From assembly GCA_964615565.1 (NCBI GenBank), contig CAZTPC010000006.1, forward strand, positions 1-55,322: a DNA stretch of 55,322 nucleotides, in the 5' to 3' direction. The position numbers and the translations under genes are program-made. Below are positions 7,647 to 15,969 of this stretch, one piece after another. Each line of letters begins with the position of its first letter. Positions within the stretch are counted from its first letter, which is position 1. Under the pieces are notes generated by a model that worked only from the letters and a program-made list of their open reading frames with translations, was not told the origin of the DNA and made no database searches. The stretch comes from CAZTPC01 sp964615565. GTDB taxonomy: Bacteria > Patescibacteriota > Saccharimonadia > Saccharimonadales > AWTP1-31.

Positions 7647-9161
7647 CTACTTAGCGAATTCGATGGCACGAGTCTCTCGGATTACGTTGACCTTGATAGT
7701 ACCAGGGTACTGCATGGTAGATTCGATCTTGGTTGCGATATCACGGGCTAGTTTAATGGCACTGAGATCATCGATGTTCTGTGGCTTCACAAAGACACGA
7801 ACCTCACGGCCAGCACTAATTGCGTAGCTCTTGTCGATGCCGTCAAAACTGTTGGCAACGTTTTCGAGTTCACGCATTCGCTCGGCAAAGTTCTCGGCAC
7901 TGATATTTCGAGCTCCAGGGCGTGAAGCACTGATTGCATCGACAACACGAACAATAACTGCCTCAACACTTGTAGCTTCAACATCGTCATGATGTTGTTC
8001 TGCGGCAAGTGCGACAGCCTCAGGAGCGCCATACTTGCGGAGCATCTCACCACTAATATGGTGGTGCTTGCCTTCCATCTTGTGGGTTAGTGCTTTGCCA
8101 AGGTCGTGTACAAGTGCGGCGTACTTAGTGGTGCGAACATCTGCGCCAAGTTCTTCGGCAATGATACCAGCGATGTGCGCCATCTCGGTTGAGTGTTTAA
8201 GTACGTTCTGCCCGTAGCTAGTACGAAACTTCAGCTCTCCAAGTAGCTCCAAGACTTCTTTAGGGATACCTGGAACACCTACTTCACGGGCTGCGTCTTC
8301 ACCAGCTCGTACAACTTCTTTCTGGACATTCTTCTGTGCCTTCTCAACAACTTCTTCGATGCGTCCTGGATGGATACGTCCATCTTTCATGAGCATTTCC
8401 ATAGTCTGACGAGCTACTTCACGGCGTACTGGGTCGAATGAACTCAGCACAACCATACCTGGGGTATCATCTACCATAATGTCTACGCCTGTTGCGCGCT
8501 GAATAGCTTGAATATTACGGCCCTCTTTACCGATAATACGACCCTTCATTTCGTCGTCAGTTAGCTTCATAGCAGTAATGGTACGTTCTGCAGTTACTTC
8601 ACTAGACATGCGTTCCATAGCCGATGTAATAATTAATGCAGCTTGTTCTTCGGCTGTATCACGAGCTTCGCTCTGAAGTTTTGCGATGAGACCTTTGAGG
8701 TCATTCTTGATGTCTCGCTCGGTCATGGTCATTAGCTTTTCAGCGGCATCTTCTTTTGTAAGCTTAGCCACTTTCTCGAGCTTTTCTTGTTGTTTCTTGC
8801 GGATGTCACGAATTTCATCCTTAAGACCTTCTAGCTCATCCTCTGCCTTACGCAAAGCATCGCTGCGCTTATCTAGCTGATCAAGCTTCTTATCTAAAGA
8901 CTCCTGGCGTTCGAGTAGTCGCTGTTCGATCTCCTTTACCTCACGGCGTCGGGTCTGTTCTTCTTTACGAGCATTCTCAGCCAATCGATTTGCTTCTTCG
9001 CGCGCATCGCTGATCTGCTTCTCGGCTTCTTTTTTGGCCTTCTTCAGCTCTTTATCGGCAGCGTCTTGTGCTGTCCCTAGCTTACGTTTAGTTATGGTCG
9101 TACTAGCTCCAAAGCCAATACCAAGACCAACCACTGCTAGTACAATGGAAATTGGGTCCAT
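7647..9161 (-). CDS. rny: Ribonuclease Y
   Basis: RNase Y is a membrane-anchored endoribonuclease that initiates mRNA decay in many bacteria without RNase E. The 504-residue protein shows the full layout: an N-terminal membrane anchor (about 3-20), a long Lys/Glu coiled coil (about 30-150), a KH RNA-binding domain with GRIIGKEGRNIQAI (about 207-220), and an HD domain with H323 and the HD pair at 352-353 in VHDLGKALTH. Length is typical for the family. AAAGGAA precedes ATG 9161. The 180 bases upstream hold no gene; a TATAGT hexamer near 9293 could be its -10. Confidence 0.97.
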   Translation of the reverse strand: MDPISIVLAVVGLGIGFGASTTITKRKLGTAQDAADKELKKAKKEAEKQISDAREEANRLAENARKEEQTRRREVKEIEQRLLERQESLDKKLDQLDKRSDALRKAEDELEGLKDEIRDIRKKQQEKLEKVAKLTKEDAAEKLMTMTERDIKNDLKGLIAKLQSEARDTAEEQAALIITSAMERMSSEVTAERTITAMKLTDDEMKGRIIGKEGRNIQAIQRATGVDIMVDDTPGMVVLSSFDPVRREVARQTMEMLMKDGRIHPGRIEEVVEKAQKNVQKEVVRAGEDAAREVGVPGIPKEVLELLGELKFRTSYGQNVLKHSTEMAHIAGIIAEELGADVRTTKYAALVHDLGKALTHKMEGKHHHISGEMLRKYGAPEAVALAAEQHHDDVEATSVEAVIVRVVDAISASRPGARNISAENFAERMRELENVANSFDGIDKSYAISAGREVRVFVKPQNIDDLSAIKLARDIATKIESTMQYPGTIKVNVIRETRAIEFAK

Positions 9162-9343
9162 ATCGGTTCCTTTCTATCAGTACCGACAACCTGCATCACT
9201 ATCACTTCATTAGCAGTCGTTGTCAGATGTTTTATGTATTTCGGTGATTCAGGAATGTTGCTCTCAAACAATCATTACCTTCAAGTACTAACTATACACT
9301 GCAAAAGCCCGACTACACAATTGCCTGCGGATCGATTTTAAAC

Positions 9344-10255
9344 CTAAACTTGTTCGGCAAAAACAGTTACACGCTGGGTGTATTCGCCAGTTTTTGAATC
9401 ATATGGACCAGTGCAAGTCATAAGATTAATACCTGACTTGCCTTCTGTTACGGGTAGTAAGGCAGCCGTCATATCTGTCTTATTGGCGTCACTTACCACG
9501 CTCTTAACAACTTTGTATGTAAACTTCTGGCCATCGCCACGCTCTACCTCGATTGTGTCGCCTGCTTTTAGGTTCTTGATGTTATAGAATACGCCTCGTT
9601 GTGTCGGTCCAGAAACATGGCCATCTAGTAATGTAGCTCCACCTTCACCTGGCTTACTACTGTTCTCGTACCAGCCAGCATTATGCACATTCCCTGGAGC
9701 TTTTAGCGCACCGGTCTTATCGATACCCTGTCGTTGAATTCGAGCGTAAACGCCGATCTTGGAAATACGCACAGTTCGAGGCAATGATGGATCTACTTGG
9801 TAGCTGCGTACCTGTGTCTCGGTTGGTTTTTCTTCGGAAACCTGCTCCTCTTCTGCACGTTGTGTAACTGCAGCAACTTGCGCCTCGACATGTTTATTTG
9901 TCTTAAAGCCAAGTGCAGCTACTGCCATACCAGCGATGAACACCATGCTAGCCATGGCTACTAACAGCTTTTGTCCAAAAGGTTTTCGTTCTTTTTTCTT
10001 TACAACAGTAGGCATGGCCATAATGTTGCGCTGTAGTACCTCAGACCTTTCGAGCCTAGGCTTAACGGGGACAGCAACACTACGTTGGACAGTCTTTTCA
10101 GTGTAGGCAGCTGGTACAGAAGTCTCAACGACGTCGCGAATAACCGTAGGTTGCGCAGTTTGCTTTGGTACGTGTACAAATGGTGTACCGCGACTAAACT
10201 GGCGAAGTCTGCCTACAAAAACTGGATCGTCTAATGTTACTCGTGCTGTGGACAT
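9344..10255 (-). CDS. Sortase, class F-like
   Basis: A membrane-anchored cysteine transpeptidase that links surface proteins to the cell wall. The 303-residue protein has a cytoplasmic N-terminal region of about 95 residues, one membrane segment (about 97-117), a linker, and the catalytic domain. Catalytic residues are visible: H213 in LLDGHVSG, C281 in LMTCTG, R295 in TQRVTVFA. The VRISKIGVYARIQ start of the domain and NAGWY...PGEGG are typical of class F enzymes of Actinobacteria. The next gene upstream on the strand encodes a protein with a sorting signal, its likely substrate. The start has no Shine-Dalgarno but a long A-rich tract directly upstream. Confidence 0.88.
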   Translation of the reverse strand: MSTARVTLDDPVFVGRLRQFSRGTPFVHVPKQTAQPTVIRDVVETSVPAAYTEKTVQRSVAVPVKPRLERSEVLQRNIMAMPTVVKKKERKPFGQKLLVAMASMVFIAGMAVAALGFKTNKHVEAQVAAVTQRAEEEQVSEEKPTETQVRSYQVDPSLPRTVRISKIGVYARIQRQGIDKTGALKAPGNVHNAGWYENSSKPGEGGATLLDGHVSGPTQRGVFYNIKNLKAGDTIEVERGDGQKFTYKVVKSVVSDANKTDMTAALLPVTEGKSGINLMTCTGPYDSKTGEYTQRVTVFAEQV

Positions 10256-10283
10256 ATTTTTTTTGTTTTTTGTTTTTTGTTTG
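10256..10283 (-). repeat. A-rich heptamer repeat in the sortase 5' region
   Basis: Read on the plus strand this is eight T, G, six T, G, six T, G, three T, G. On the sense (minus) strand it is a C-plus-A-run repeat (CAAAAAA, about three units) ending directly before ATG 10255. It replaces a Shine-Dalgarno site. Runs like this are prone to slippage. Confidence 0.6.
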
Positions 10284-10312
10284 AACGAACGGTTTGGGAA
10301 AGGAACTATTTT

Positions 10313-12079
10313 TTATCGACGGGCGCGCTTGGTGGCTGGCTTCATGCGTCGGGACATGATCAGGATAGCGCCGGCAGCAACTGTAGCACCAACTAATGTA
10401 GCCGTAGGATTGTTGGTGATCAGAGAAAGACCAGTGTTTGGCGTACCGGGGATTGAAACCACAGCTAGTTGGAGGTCGTTTCCGTCTCCACCCTTATAGC
10501 TTGCTCGTAGTACGTAGCCGTTTGACTTAAAGGTTGCACCTTCGGCAACTCCCTTTAGGGTTCCTGTGATTGCGTCGGTGCCGTCATTTGCAACAAGCAC
10601 ATACTTACTGCCTGCTTTAGCTTTGTAGTTGTTATAAGTCGATACGCTTACCGAACCGTCTGTCAGGTTCACTGCACCCGTAACTTTAAGTTGGTCATAG
10701 CCAGTGCAAGGATCAACCCCGCCAAGTTCGAAGTCATAGGTACCTTGCAAAGTAAAGTCGTTCGAGTTTAGGCAACCAGGGCTATTACCAGGAGCAACGA
10801 AAGATTCATCATCTACTTTTAGCTTTCCAACTGTTCCAGAGCCCTTAAGCACCGCACCGCTAGAAACATATGTGTCGCCACGCTTGCCGTTCACCGTATA
10901 GCTTGTGTATCCGCTAACACTAACGATTGCAGTCGACTCATCACCTGCAGCAATAGTCTTTGCGCGCCTAATAGGATTGATTGTTGCATTAGCAGTCTTT
11001 GAAGTATTGCTACTTCCCTGTAGGGTAAGTGACGCGTTTCCACCTTCGAGCAGGCCAATATTATAATTACCACTTATCGCGCTTTTAATTGCAATATTCT
11101 TTGTCCATGAGCTTAGTACTACATCGGCACCCAATGTAAGTGTACCGTCTAGAGTGGCACTGCCGTTGATTGGCATGGAGTTAGCCGAAAAGTATTCATC
11201 TGGAGTCACAGCACAAGGGATGAATACGAGCGCATCTTCACAACCGCCACCGCCGCCACCCATGCCACCACCTGTTGGAGGAGGGCAAGTGGTGGAGTTA
11301 ATACTGAGGTTTGAATCACCAGTGCCTGCAGTTGCATTCATTGTTATATTCAAAGACCTAGTCTGACCTTCACAAATATAGACATATAGCACGCCACTAT
11401 TGTTCACAACCACGGAGCCTCCGAAAGCACCTTGGTTAATGTATATATAAGAGCTGCCAGTAACAGTACCCGTATAGTCTGGGCTATCACCTGAAAAACT
11501 AAGCCCGCCTGTTGCTGCAGTAATATTCCCAGACCCAGTAACTGGCCCGTAAAAATTTCCACCGCCATAGCCAGAAAATGTAAGATCATGACTGCCAAGC
11601 GCGATGGTCTTATCGGTAACATCATATGATCCAAACCTTACACTTCCAGATATAGTTAGGTCATCACCAGCAGTGACAGGGAGATTGATTTGCGTATCAT
11701 ATGCAGATAAAGAGGAGTCTGTAATGCCTGTCGTTAGAGTAATTCCATTTCCACTGAGAACGTAATTTGAATCGCCACCACCCTTAGTACCAGAGAACGT
11801 AATGGAGGTAAACGAAGTTCCGGCAGTGAGGTCATTATTAGAAGCAAAACGGGCTGCACTCGCTCCGTAAGGGAACACCAAGCTATCACCTGCAGCAGGT
11901 GCTTCTCCAGTGTCAGTCGCACAGCTCCAGTTGCCGGTTGTGCTCCAGTTTGCATCAGCACCACCACCTGTCCATGTACATGCATCTGCTGCAGCATGCG
12001 CGATCATCGGCGCGAATACAAATAGCGAAGAGATACTCACTAGTATCGCTGAGACCATCGAGAATAGTCGTTTTATCAT
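10313..12079 (-). CDS. Sortase-anchored surface protein, autotransporter-like beta-strand repeats
   Basis: A 588-residue secreted protein. It has a signal peptide (about 1-30, ending AHAA) and a Gly/Ser/Thr-rich body of repeated short strands like those of beta-helical adhesins and autotransporter-associated strand repeats, including an APGNSPG segment followed by YDQLKVTGAV. The C-terminal sorting signal is TPNTG (about 546-550), then a hydrophobic span, then a basic tail ending KRARR. The adjacent sortase presumably cleaves at this motif, although PNTG without an obvious L is a variant. A stretch of consecutive prolines and glycines near residues 265-280 separates two halves. The start has AAGGA upstream and a TTGACA -35 candidate further up. 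Confidence 0.85.
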   Translation of the reverse strand: MIKRLFSMVSAILVSISSLFVFAPMIAHAAADACTWTGGGADANWSTTGNWSCATDTGEAPAAGDSLVFPYGASAARFASNNDLTAGTSFTSITFSGTKGGGDSNYVLSGNGITLTTGITDSSLSAYDTQINLPVTAGDDLTISGSVRFGSYDVTDKTIALGSHDLTFSGYGGGNFYGPVTGSGNITAATGGLSFSGDSPDYTGTVTGSSYIYINQGAFGGSVVVNNSGVLYVYICEGQTRSLNITMNATAGTGDSNLSINSTTCPPPTGGGMGGGGGGCEDALVFIPCAVTPDEYFSANSMPINGSATLDGTLTLGADVVLSSWTKNIAIKSAISGNYNIGLLEGGNASLTLQGSSNTSKTANATINPIRRAKTIAAGDESTAIVSVSGYTSYTVNGKRGDTYVSSGAVLKGSGTVGKLKVDDESFVAPGNSPGCLNSNDFTLQGTYDFELGGVDPCTGYDQLKVTGAVNLTDGSVSVSTYNNYKAKAGSKYVLVANDGTDAITGTLKGVAEGATFKSNGYVLRASYKGGDGNDLQLAVVSIPGTPNTGLSLITNNPTATLVGATVAAGAILIMSRRMKPATKRARR

Positions 12080-12169
12080 TGTTTTTCCTTTTTGATATTT
12101 TTGTTTTAGATTGCCTTACCATAAGCGTAAAACTCTGATGGATAGCTGTCAAGTAAAAATGATGTGATT

Positions 12170-12562
12170 TTACTTACGTTGTTGCGTAATGTGAACCGGT
12201 GCCCCGTATTCCGGCAAAGCTACATGATCGTCCTCATCGTTTAGCAGCGTGTCTATGCCGTCTATTATCCAGTCTTCACCTGTACCGCTCGTGATAGCTG
12301 CTGGCAAACTTGATGCCAAAGCGTTTGCAACACTAAGGCCGATACGCAGTCCCGTAAAACTACCAGGTCCTTTGTAACAAACAATACCTTCAATATCATG
12401 CCAGTCTTTATTAACAGACTGGAGTAATTGGTTAATTTTAGAGTGTAGAGTTTCTGCTAACTGGCGATGAGCTTCCCACTTTTCTTCAACAACAAGATTT
12501 TCATCATCGAATAAAGCAATCTCTGCCATGGGCTTATCTGTTCGGAGTGTCAGTATCAGCAT
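12170..12562 (-). CDS. tsaB: TsaB-like protein (t6A tRNA modification), short form
   Basis: TsaB is the non-catalytic ASKHA-fold partner of TsaD and TsaE in making threonylcarbamoyl-adenosine at position 37 of ANN-decoding tRNAs. The family signature GPGSFTGLRIGLSVANALA is present at about residues 65-83. At 130 residues it covers only the N-terminal lobe; the family is usually about 220-230. No downstream frame continues the domain, so this looks like a genuinely short form rather than a frameshift. TATAAT ends seven bases before the ATG. tsaE is about 1.2 kb upstream on the same strand. Confidence 0.82.
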   Translation of the reverse strand: MLILTLRTDKPMAEIALFDDENLVVEEKWEAHRQLAETLHSKINQLLQSVNKDWHDIEGIVCYKGPGSFTGLRIGLSVANALASSLPAAITSGTGEDWIIDGIDTLLNDEDDHVALPEYGAPVHITQQRK

Positions 12563-12577
12563 AGAGCTGATTATACG

Positions 12578-13705
12578 CTATCGACCACTGTTAGAGGAAG
12601 CGGCGGCGGTACAAGTTGGATCAACTGTGTTCTGAACTCGTCGGTAGATCTGTGACATGCTATCGTCTTGTGTTTCGTCTATGTATGCGTGTGGTGGATC
12701 TATGATAATTCGATCTTCTGGTACGCCGCGCTTGATCAGTTCTGCCTTAACCTTTTCTGAACGAGCATTTGCGAGCTTCTGAGCAGCAGGAGTAGCATTG
12801 TCGGCGCCATAAGTTGTGCCTTCAAGGCGGAATTTCCATTGCTTATTTTCGTTATGCTTGGCAAAATCAGCCCAATCATCATAGACATCTAAGAATGAAT
12901 CTTCGTTTGTAGTGTCTGGCTTAAAGAACATGTCATCGACTTTGTTAAAGGTATACTTTGCTGGATCGTAAGTGCTGTCAAACGTCACAGAGAAAGGCTG
13001 CTTGTCGTAAGAGATCCACTTATAGTCGTCTTGTTCCAAGCAGGCCAGCGCAGCACCGGTGTCTGTCTTGGTAGTTGTCGTATCGGTCTTGCTTGAGCTA
13101 TCACTAGTCGAGCTCGCAACTAACTTAAGTTGTTGGGTATCATACACAAACCCATCTAGATACCATTTACCTGAAACGTTTATCATCTCGGTCCGGGCAG
13201 ACTTATAGTCGCCGCCGCTCAGATCATACAAAGCATAGAATTTATCGTTTTGTTTTGTTGCATCTTTAAGCTTATAGCTTCCCTTCACCTTGCTAGCAGC
13301 AGCTTCGAGGAATGTCTTATCTTCACTATCGCCACCGTTTTGTACAAAGGTCAGGGCAGTTTTGGTGTCGTTAGTTGTAATAGCTTTCATAAAGCCGTCC
13401 GAGCGAGAAGTTGCCTGAAGCACAGAGATAGCTGGCAATAGAATGAGTAGGCCAAGGATAACAATAACTGCAACGACAGCTACGATAATCCCGATAATCA
13501 ATCCTTTTTTACTTCCACCGCTCGCTGGAGCTTGTCCTGGGGCGAGAGGTTGCACCATGCCTGGCATTGGCGCCTGTGGAGATAAGGGAGCTGGTGGTTG
13601 CATCCCAGGAGCAGGTGCTGCTGGTGTAGCCGGAGCAACCGGAGGTACCGGTGGCTGCACGGGGTTAACTGGTGGAGTTGGGGCGGCTGGGCTATTTGGG
13701 TCCAT
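12578..13705 (-). CDS. Proline-rich membrane protein with OmpA-like C-terminal domain
   Basis: A 375-residue protein with a Pro/Ala-rich cytoplasmic N-terminus (about 1-65), one membrane helix (about 70-95), an extracellular domain of unknown type, a Ser/Thr/Lys linker (about 205-220) and a C-terminal OmpA-like segment. The latter is visible as LEGTTYG...QKLANARSEKVKAELIKRGVPEDRI, which matches the helix after the peptidoglycan-binding loop of OmpA domains. A role in contacting the cell wall is inferred. The gene lies between tsaE and tsaB, 15 bases from the latter. Confidence 0.68.
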   Translation of the reverse strand: MDPNSPAAPTPPVNPVQPPVPPVAPATPAAPAPGMQPPAPLSPQAPMPGMVQPLAPGQAPASGGSKKGLIIGIIVAVVAVIVILGLLILLPAISVLQATSRSDGFMKAITTNDTKTALTFVQNGGDSEDKTFLEAAASKVKGSYKLKDATKQNDKFYALYDLSGGDYKSARTEMINVSGKWYLDGFVYDTQQLKLVASSTSDSSSKTDTTTTKTDTGAALACLEQDDYKWISYDKQPFSVTFDSTYDPAKYTFNKVDDMFFKPDTTNEDSFLDVYDDWADFAKHNENKQWKFRLEGTTYGADNATPAAQKLANARSEKVKAELIKRGVPEDRIIIDPPHAYIDETQDDSMSQIYRRVQNTVDPTCTAAASSNSGR

Positions 13706-13732
13706 GACCTTCTGATCCTTTCTAGTGTTAAT

Positions 13733-14212
13733 CTAGTTATGCTTTTCTGAGAGGTAGTGTACCAGACCACTTAGGTTATCTGGAATACTGATAGAAAAGT
13801 TACGGCTATCATCACCAGTGCTCGATATGCGAATTGTGACGCGATCGACTGGCAATACATCGTGTACAATATCGGCCCATTCGACAATAGTTACCGTAGT
13901 AGGATCTTGTAAGGATTCTGCCAACTCAAATTCTAAGAGGCCAGCATTCTCTAGCCGATAAAAATCATAGTGTACGATGCGTTTGTTGCCGCTGGAATAC
14001 TCTTTGTTAACCGTAAAGGTTGGGCTAGACACCTTGTCAGTACTTCCAAAGCCTTTAGCAATACCTCTGGTAAGTGTCGTTTTGCCACCTCCCAGGTCGC
14101 TAATCAGTTCAATCACTTCATGCCCTTGCAACTTCTCGCCAATATGCTCACCGAGCTTTTCGGTCTCCTCGGAGCTTGCGGTAGAGATTGATAACGTCGT
14201 ACCGGTATTCAT
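13733..14212 (-). CDS. tsaE: TsaE, ATPase of t6A tRNA modification
   Basis: TsaE is the P-loop ATPase that drives turnover of the TsaB-TsaD complex. The Walker A SDLGGGKTT, the following TRGIAKGFG, the SPTFTVNKEY strand, HYDFYRL and VEWAD are all family features. ATG 14212 gives 159 residues, close to the family norm; ATG 14221 is an alternative, and a longer frame upstream adds residues not found in the family. The start lies 65 bases inside the end of the lamin-tail gene on the same strand in another frame, an unusually long overlap. Confidence 0.92.
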   Translation of the reverse strand: MNTGTTLSISTASSEETEKLGEHIGEKLQGHEVIELISDLGGGKTTLTRGIAKGFGSTDKVSSPTFTVNKEYSSGNKRIVHYDFYRLENAGLLEFELAESLQDPTTVTIVEWADIVHDVLPVDRVTIRISSTGDDSRNFSISIPDNLSGLVHYLSEKHN

Positions 14213-15374
14213 ATGCACCATATAGTACCGCGAGACCGCCAACTCCCGCAATGACTGCGTTGTGAACCGCTGGTACAGCTTGTTCTTTAGCAACCGCTGG
14301 CGTGCTTGTCGCAGCAGCATCGACCTTGCCTTTTTGAGTCTTGCTGGTAGACTTTTTGCTCTTCGCTTTAGGCTTAACGGTCTTCGTAGTTTTTACAGAC
14401 TTCTTGACAGCAGCTTTTGGTTCATGCGTAGTGGCCGCATTTTTGTTTATAATTTGGTTTGCAGCGCCTGGCGAAGGCACAGTCGTCCATTGCCAACCTA
14501 GACCATCCCGTGCCCATGCCGAGCCAGTTAGTGCTTTTGGGTATACAAGCTCATCTACAACATCTCCCTTCGGGTTTTGTAGTTGAATCGTTGCCCCGTT
14601 ATTACGTAAGCTGAGCTTAGTTTGTGGAGCATAAAATACCACATAGTTACCTGGGCTCACTGATTGATCGGGCAAGATGAACGACTTTAATCCGACACGT
14701 ATCTTCCAGCCAGCAAACGTACCTATCTGAGTTCCGATTACATGTATTTCGATGTACTCACCAGTGGAATCGAGTACTGGAGCCACAGGATCAGGTAACA
14801 CCTCGGATAACTCTAGTTCTATACTCGATAAACCACTATATACGGCGTCCGAAAAGTCATTGCTAGAATTATCGGTATCAATATATTCGCCGTTCTTTGA
14901 TTGTCTACGCATTGGTGTGCCGGCTGCCGGCGCCAGAGCAGGCGTGCCCATCGCCGCAGACCCCCAGCTAACCATACCCAGCTGAGAACCTGCACCGACA
15001 AGTCGCAAGTGCCCGCCACTTGCCGCAAGCGTCGGGGAATATATTTGGTCTACCGGTAGCCCAGAGTATTCTGCCGTTGCCAAAACATACGTTTCGCGAG
15101 GATTAATGCTGCCGCTTAGGGCGATTCGGCGGGTTGGTTTACCGAAAGAAGTAGATGCTGCCGAGTAATATTCGATATACATCCCAGACAGAGACTGCGG
15201 CGTATCAGTAGTATTGGCGATTTCGATATATTCTTCGCTGGCATTAGCAGACCCACCAGTTTGAATAGCGATAATTAAGACTGGTGAGGATGCGGCACTA
15301 GCAGATTGCCAATTACTCACTACTACCAGTAAGCTGATCGAAACCGTAAGTACTACCCCTGTTAACTTGCTCAT
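14148..15374 (-). CDS. Secreted protein with two lamin-tail domains and C-terminal membrane segment
   Basis: A 408-residue surface protein. After a signal peptide (about 1-28) come two lamin-tail (LTD) immunoglobulin-like domains. The first has EEYIEIANTTDTPQSLSG, and the second has GEYIEIHVIGTQIGTFAGWKI with a NNGATIQLQNPKGDVVDEL strand. A Lys/Thr/Ala-rich linker follows, then a hydrophobic helix and a basic tail. There is no sortase motif, so it is probably held by the C-terminal helix. LTDs in bacteria often occur in secreted proteins and nucleases; no nuclease domain is seen here. ATG 15374 is chosen over 15407 because it directly precedes the signal peptide and TATAGT ends seven bases upstream. 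Confidence 0.75.
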   Translation of the reverse strand: MSKLTGVVLTVSISLLVVVSNWQSASAASSPVLIIAIQTGGSANASEEYIEIANTTDTPQSLSGMYIEYYSAASTSFGKPTRRIALSGSINPRETYVLATAEYSGLPVDQIYSPTLAASGGHLRLVGAGSQLGMVSWGSAAMGTPALAPAAGTPMRRQSKNGEYIDTDNSSNDFSDAVYSGLSSIELELSEVLPDPVAPVLDSTGEYIEIHVIGTQIGTFAGWKIRVGLKSFILPDQSVSPGNYVVFYAPQTKLSLRNNGATIQLQNPKGDVVDELVYPKALTGSAWARDGLGWQWTTVPSPGAANQIINKNAATTHEPKAAVKKSVKTTKTVKPKAKSKKSTSKTQKGKVDAAATSTPAVAKEQAVPAVHNAVIAGVGGLAVLYGAYEYRYDVINLYRKLRGDRKAR

Positions 15375-15441
15375 AATTGGGACTATACACCCCAAAATGC
15401 TCGGCATGCAAAAGCGCCTTAGATCTTGCTATACTGGTATA

Positions 15442-15969
15442 GTGTTAGTCCTAACTAAGACCATTATTGATCGCCCCGTGATGAGTCTGCGAACCGGTGG
15501 CCAGGTTGCCACCACAATAAAGCCGCTTATCAACCCAAACAATCTCAAGATTGAGGGTTTTTATTGTGCAGACTCTTTTGAGAAGAAAAAACAGCTTGTG
15601 TTAGTGTATCGAGATATCCGTGAAGTACTGCCTGCCGGACTGGTGATTGATGATCACAGCGTTCTCGCCGAGCCAGAAGAGTTGGTCCGATTTCATAAGA
15701 TTATGGAAATTGATTTTGAACTCATTGGTAAGCCTGTCGTCACCGAACACGGGAAAAAACTCGGCAAGGTCAACGACTACGCCACTGAGCCAGACAGTAT
15801 GATGGTCAAAAAATTATATGTCACACAAACTCTTATTAAGAATCTCACTGGTGGTAGCATTAGCGTCGACCGAACCCAGATTGTAGAGATAACGAACCGC
15901 AAGATTGTCGTTAAGGACCCTTTAGTTCCACTAAAGTCGCCAGCTATTAGTCCTCTTCCGGCAAGCTAA
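15442..15969 (+). CDS. PRC-barrel domain protein
   Basis: A 175-residue soluble protein with PRC-barrel features: an N-terminal PVMSLRTGGQVATT strand pair, NLKIEGFYC, and in the second half GKKLGKVNDYATEPDSMMVKKLYV, with QIVEI near the C-terminus. It appears to contain two such barrels. PRC-barrels mediate protein or RNA contacts; no specific role is clear. I place the start at GTG 15442, because TATACT ends six bases upstream and the protein then begins directly with the domain. An in-frame start at 15367 would overlap the divergent gene's promoter. The 3' end overlaps the convergent recX by 23 bases. Confidence 0.72.
   Translation: MLVLTKTIIDRPVMSLRTGGQVATTIKPLINPNNLKIEGFYCADSFEKKKQLVLVYRDIREVLPAGLVIDDHSVLAEPEELVRFHKIMEIDFELIGKPVVTEHGKKLGKVNDYATEPDSMMVKKLYVTQTLIKNLTGGSISVDRTQIVEITNRKIVVKDPLVPLKSPAISPLPAS

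Noticed and set aside
9162..9343. A small RNA gene in the 180-base gap upstream of rny
   Set aside because: Only a possible -10 for rny and its leader can be seen; there is no convincing hairpin with a T tract.
12145..12172. Terminator hairpin between tsaB and the surface protein gene
   Set aside because: The stem is only six A-T rich base pairs with a nine-base loop, and it overlaps the tsaB stop.
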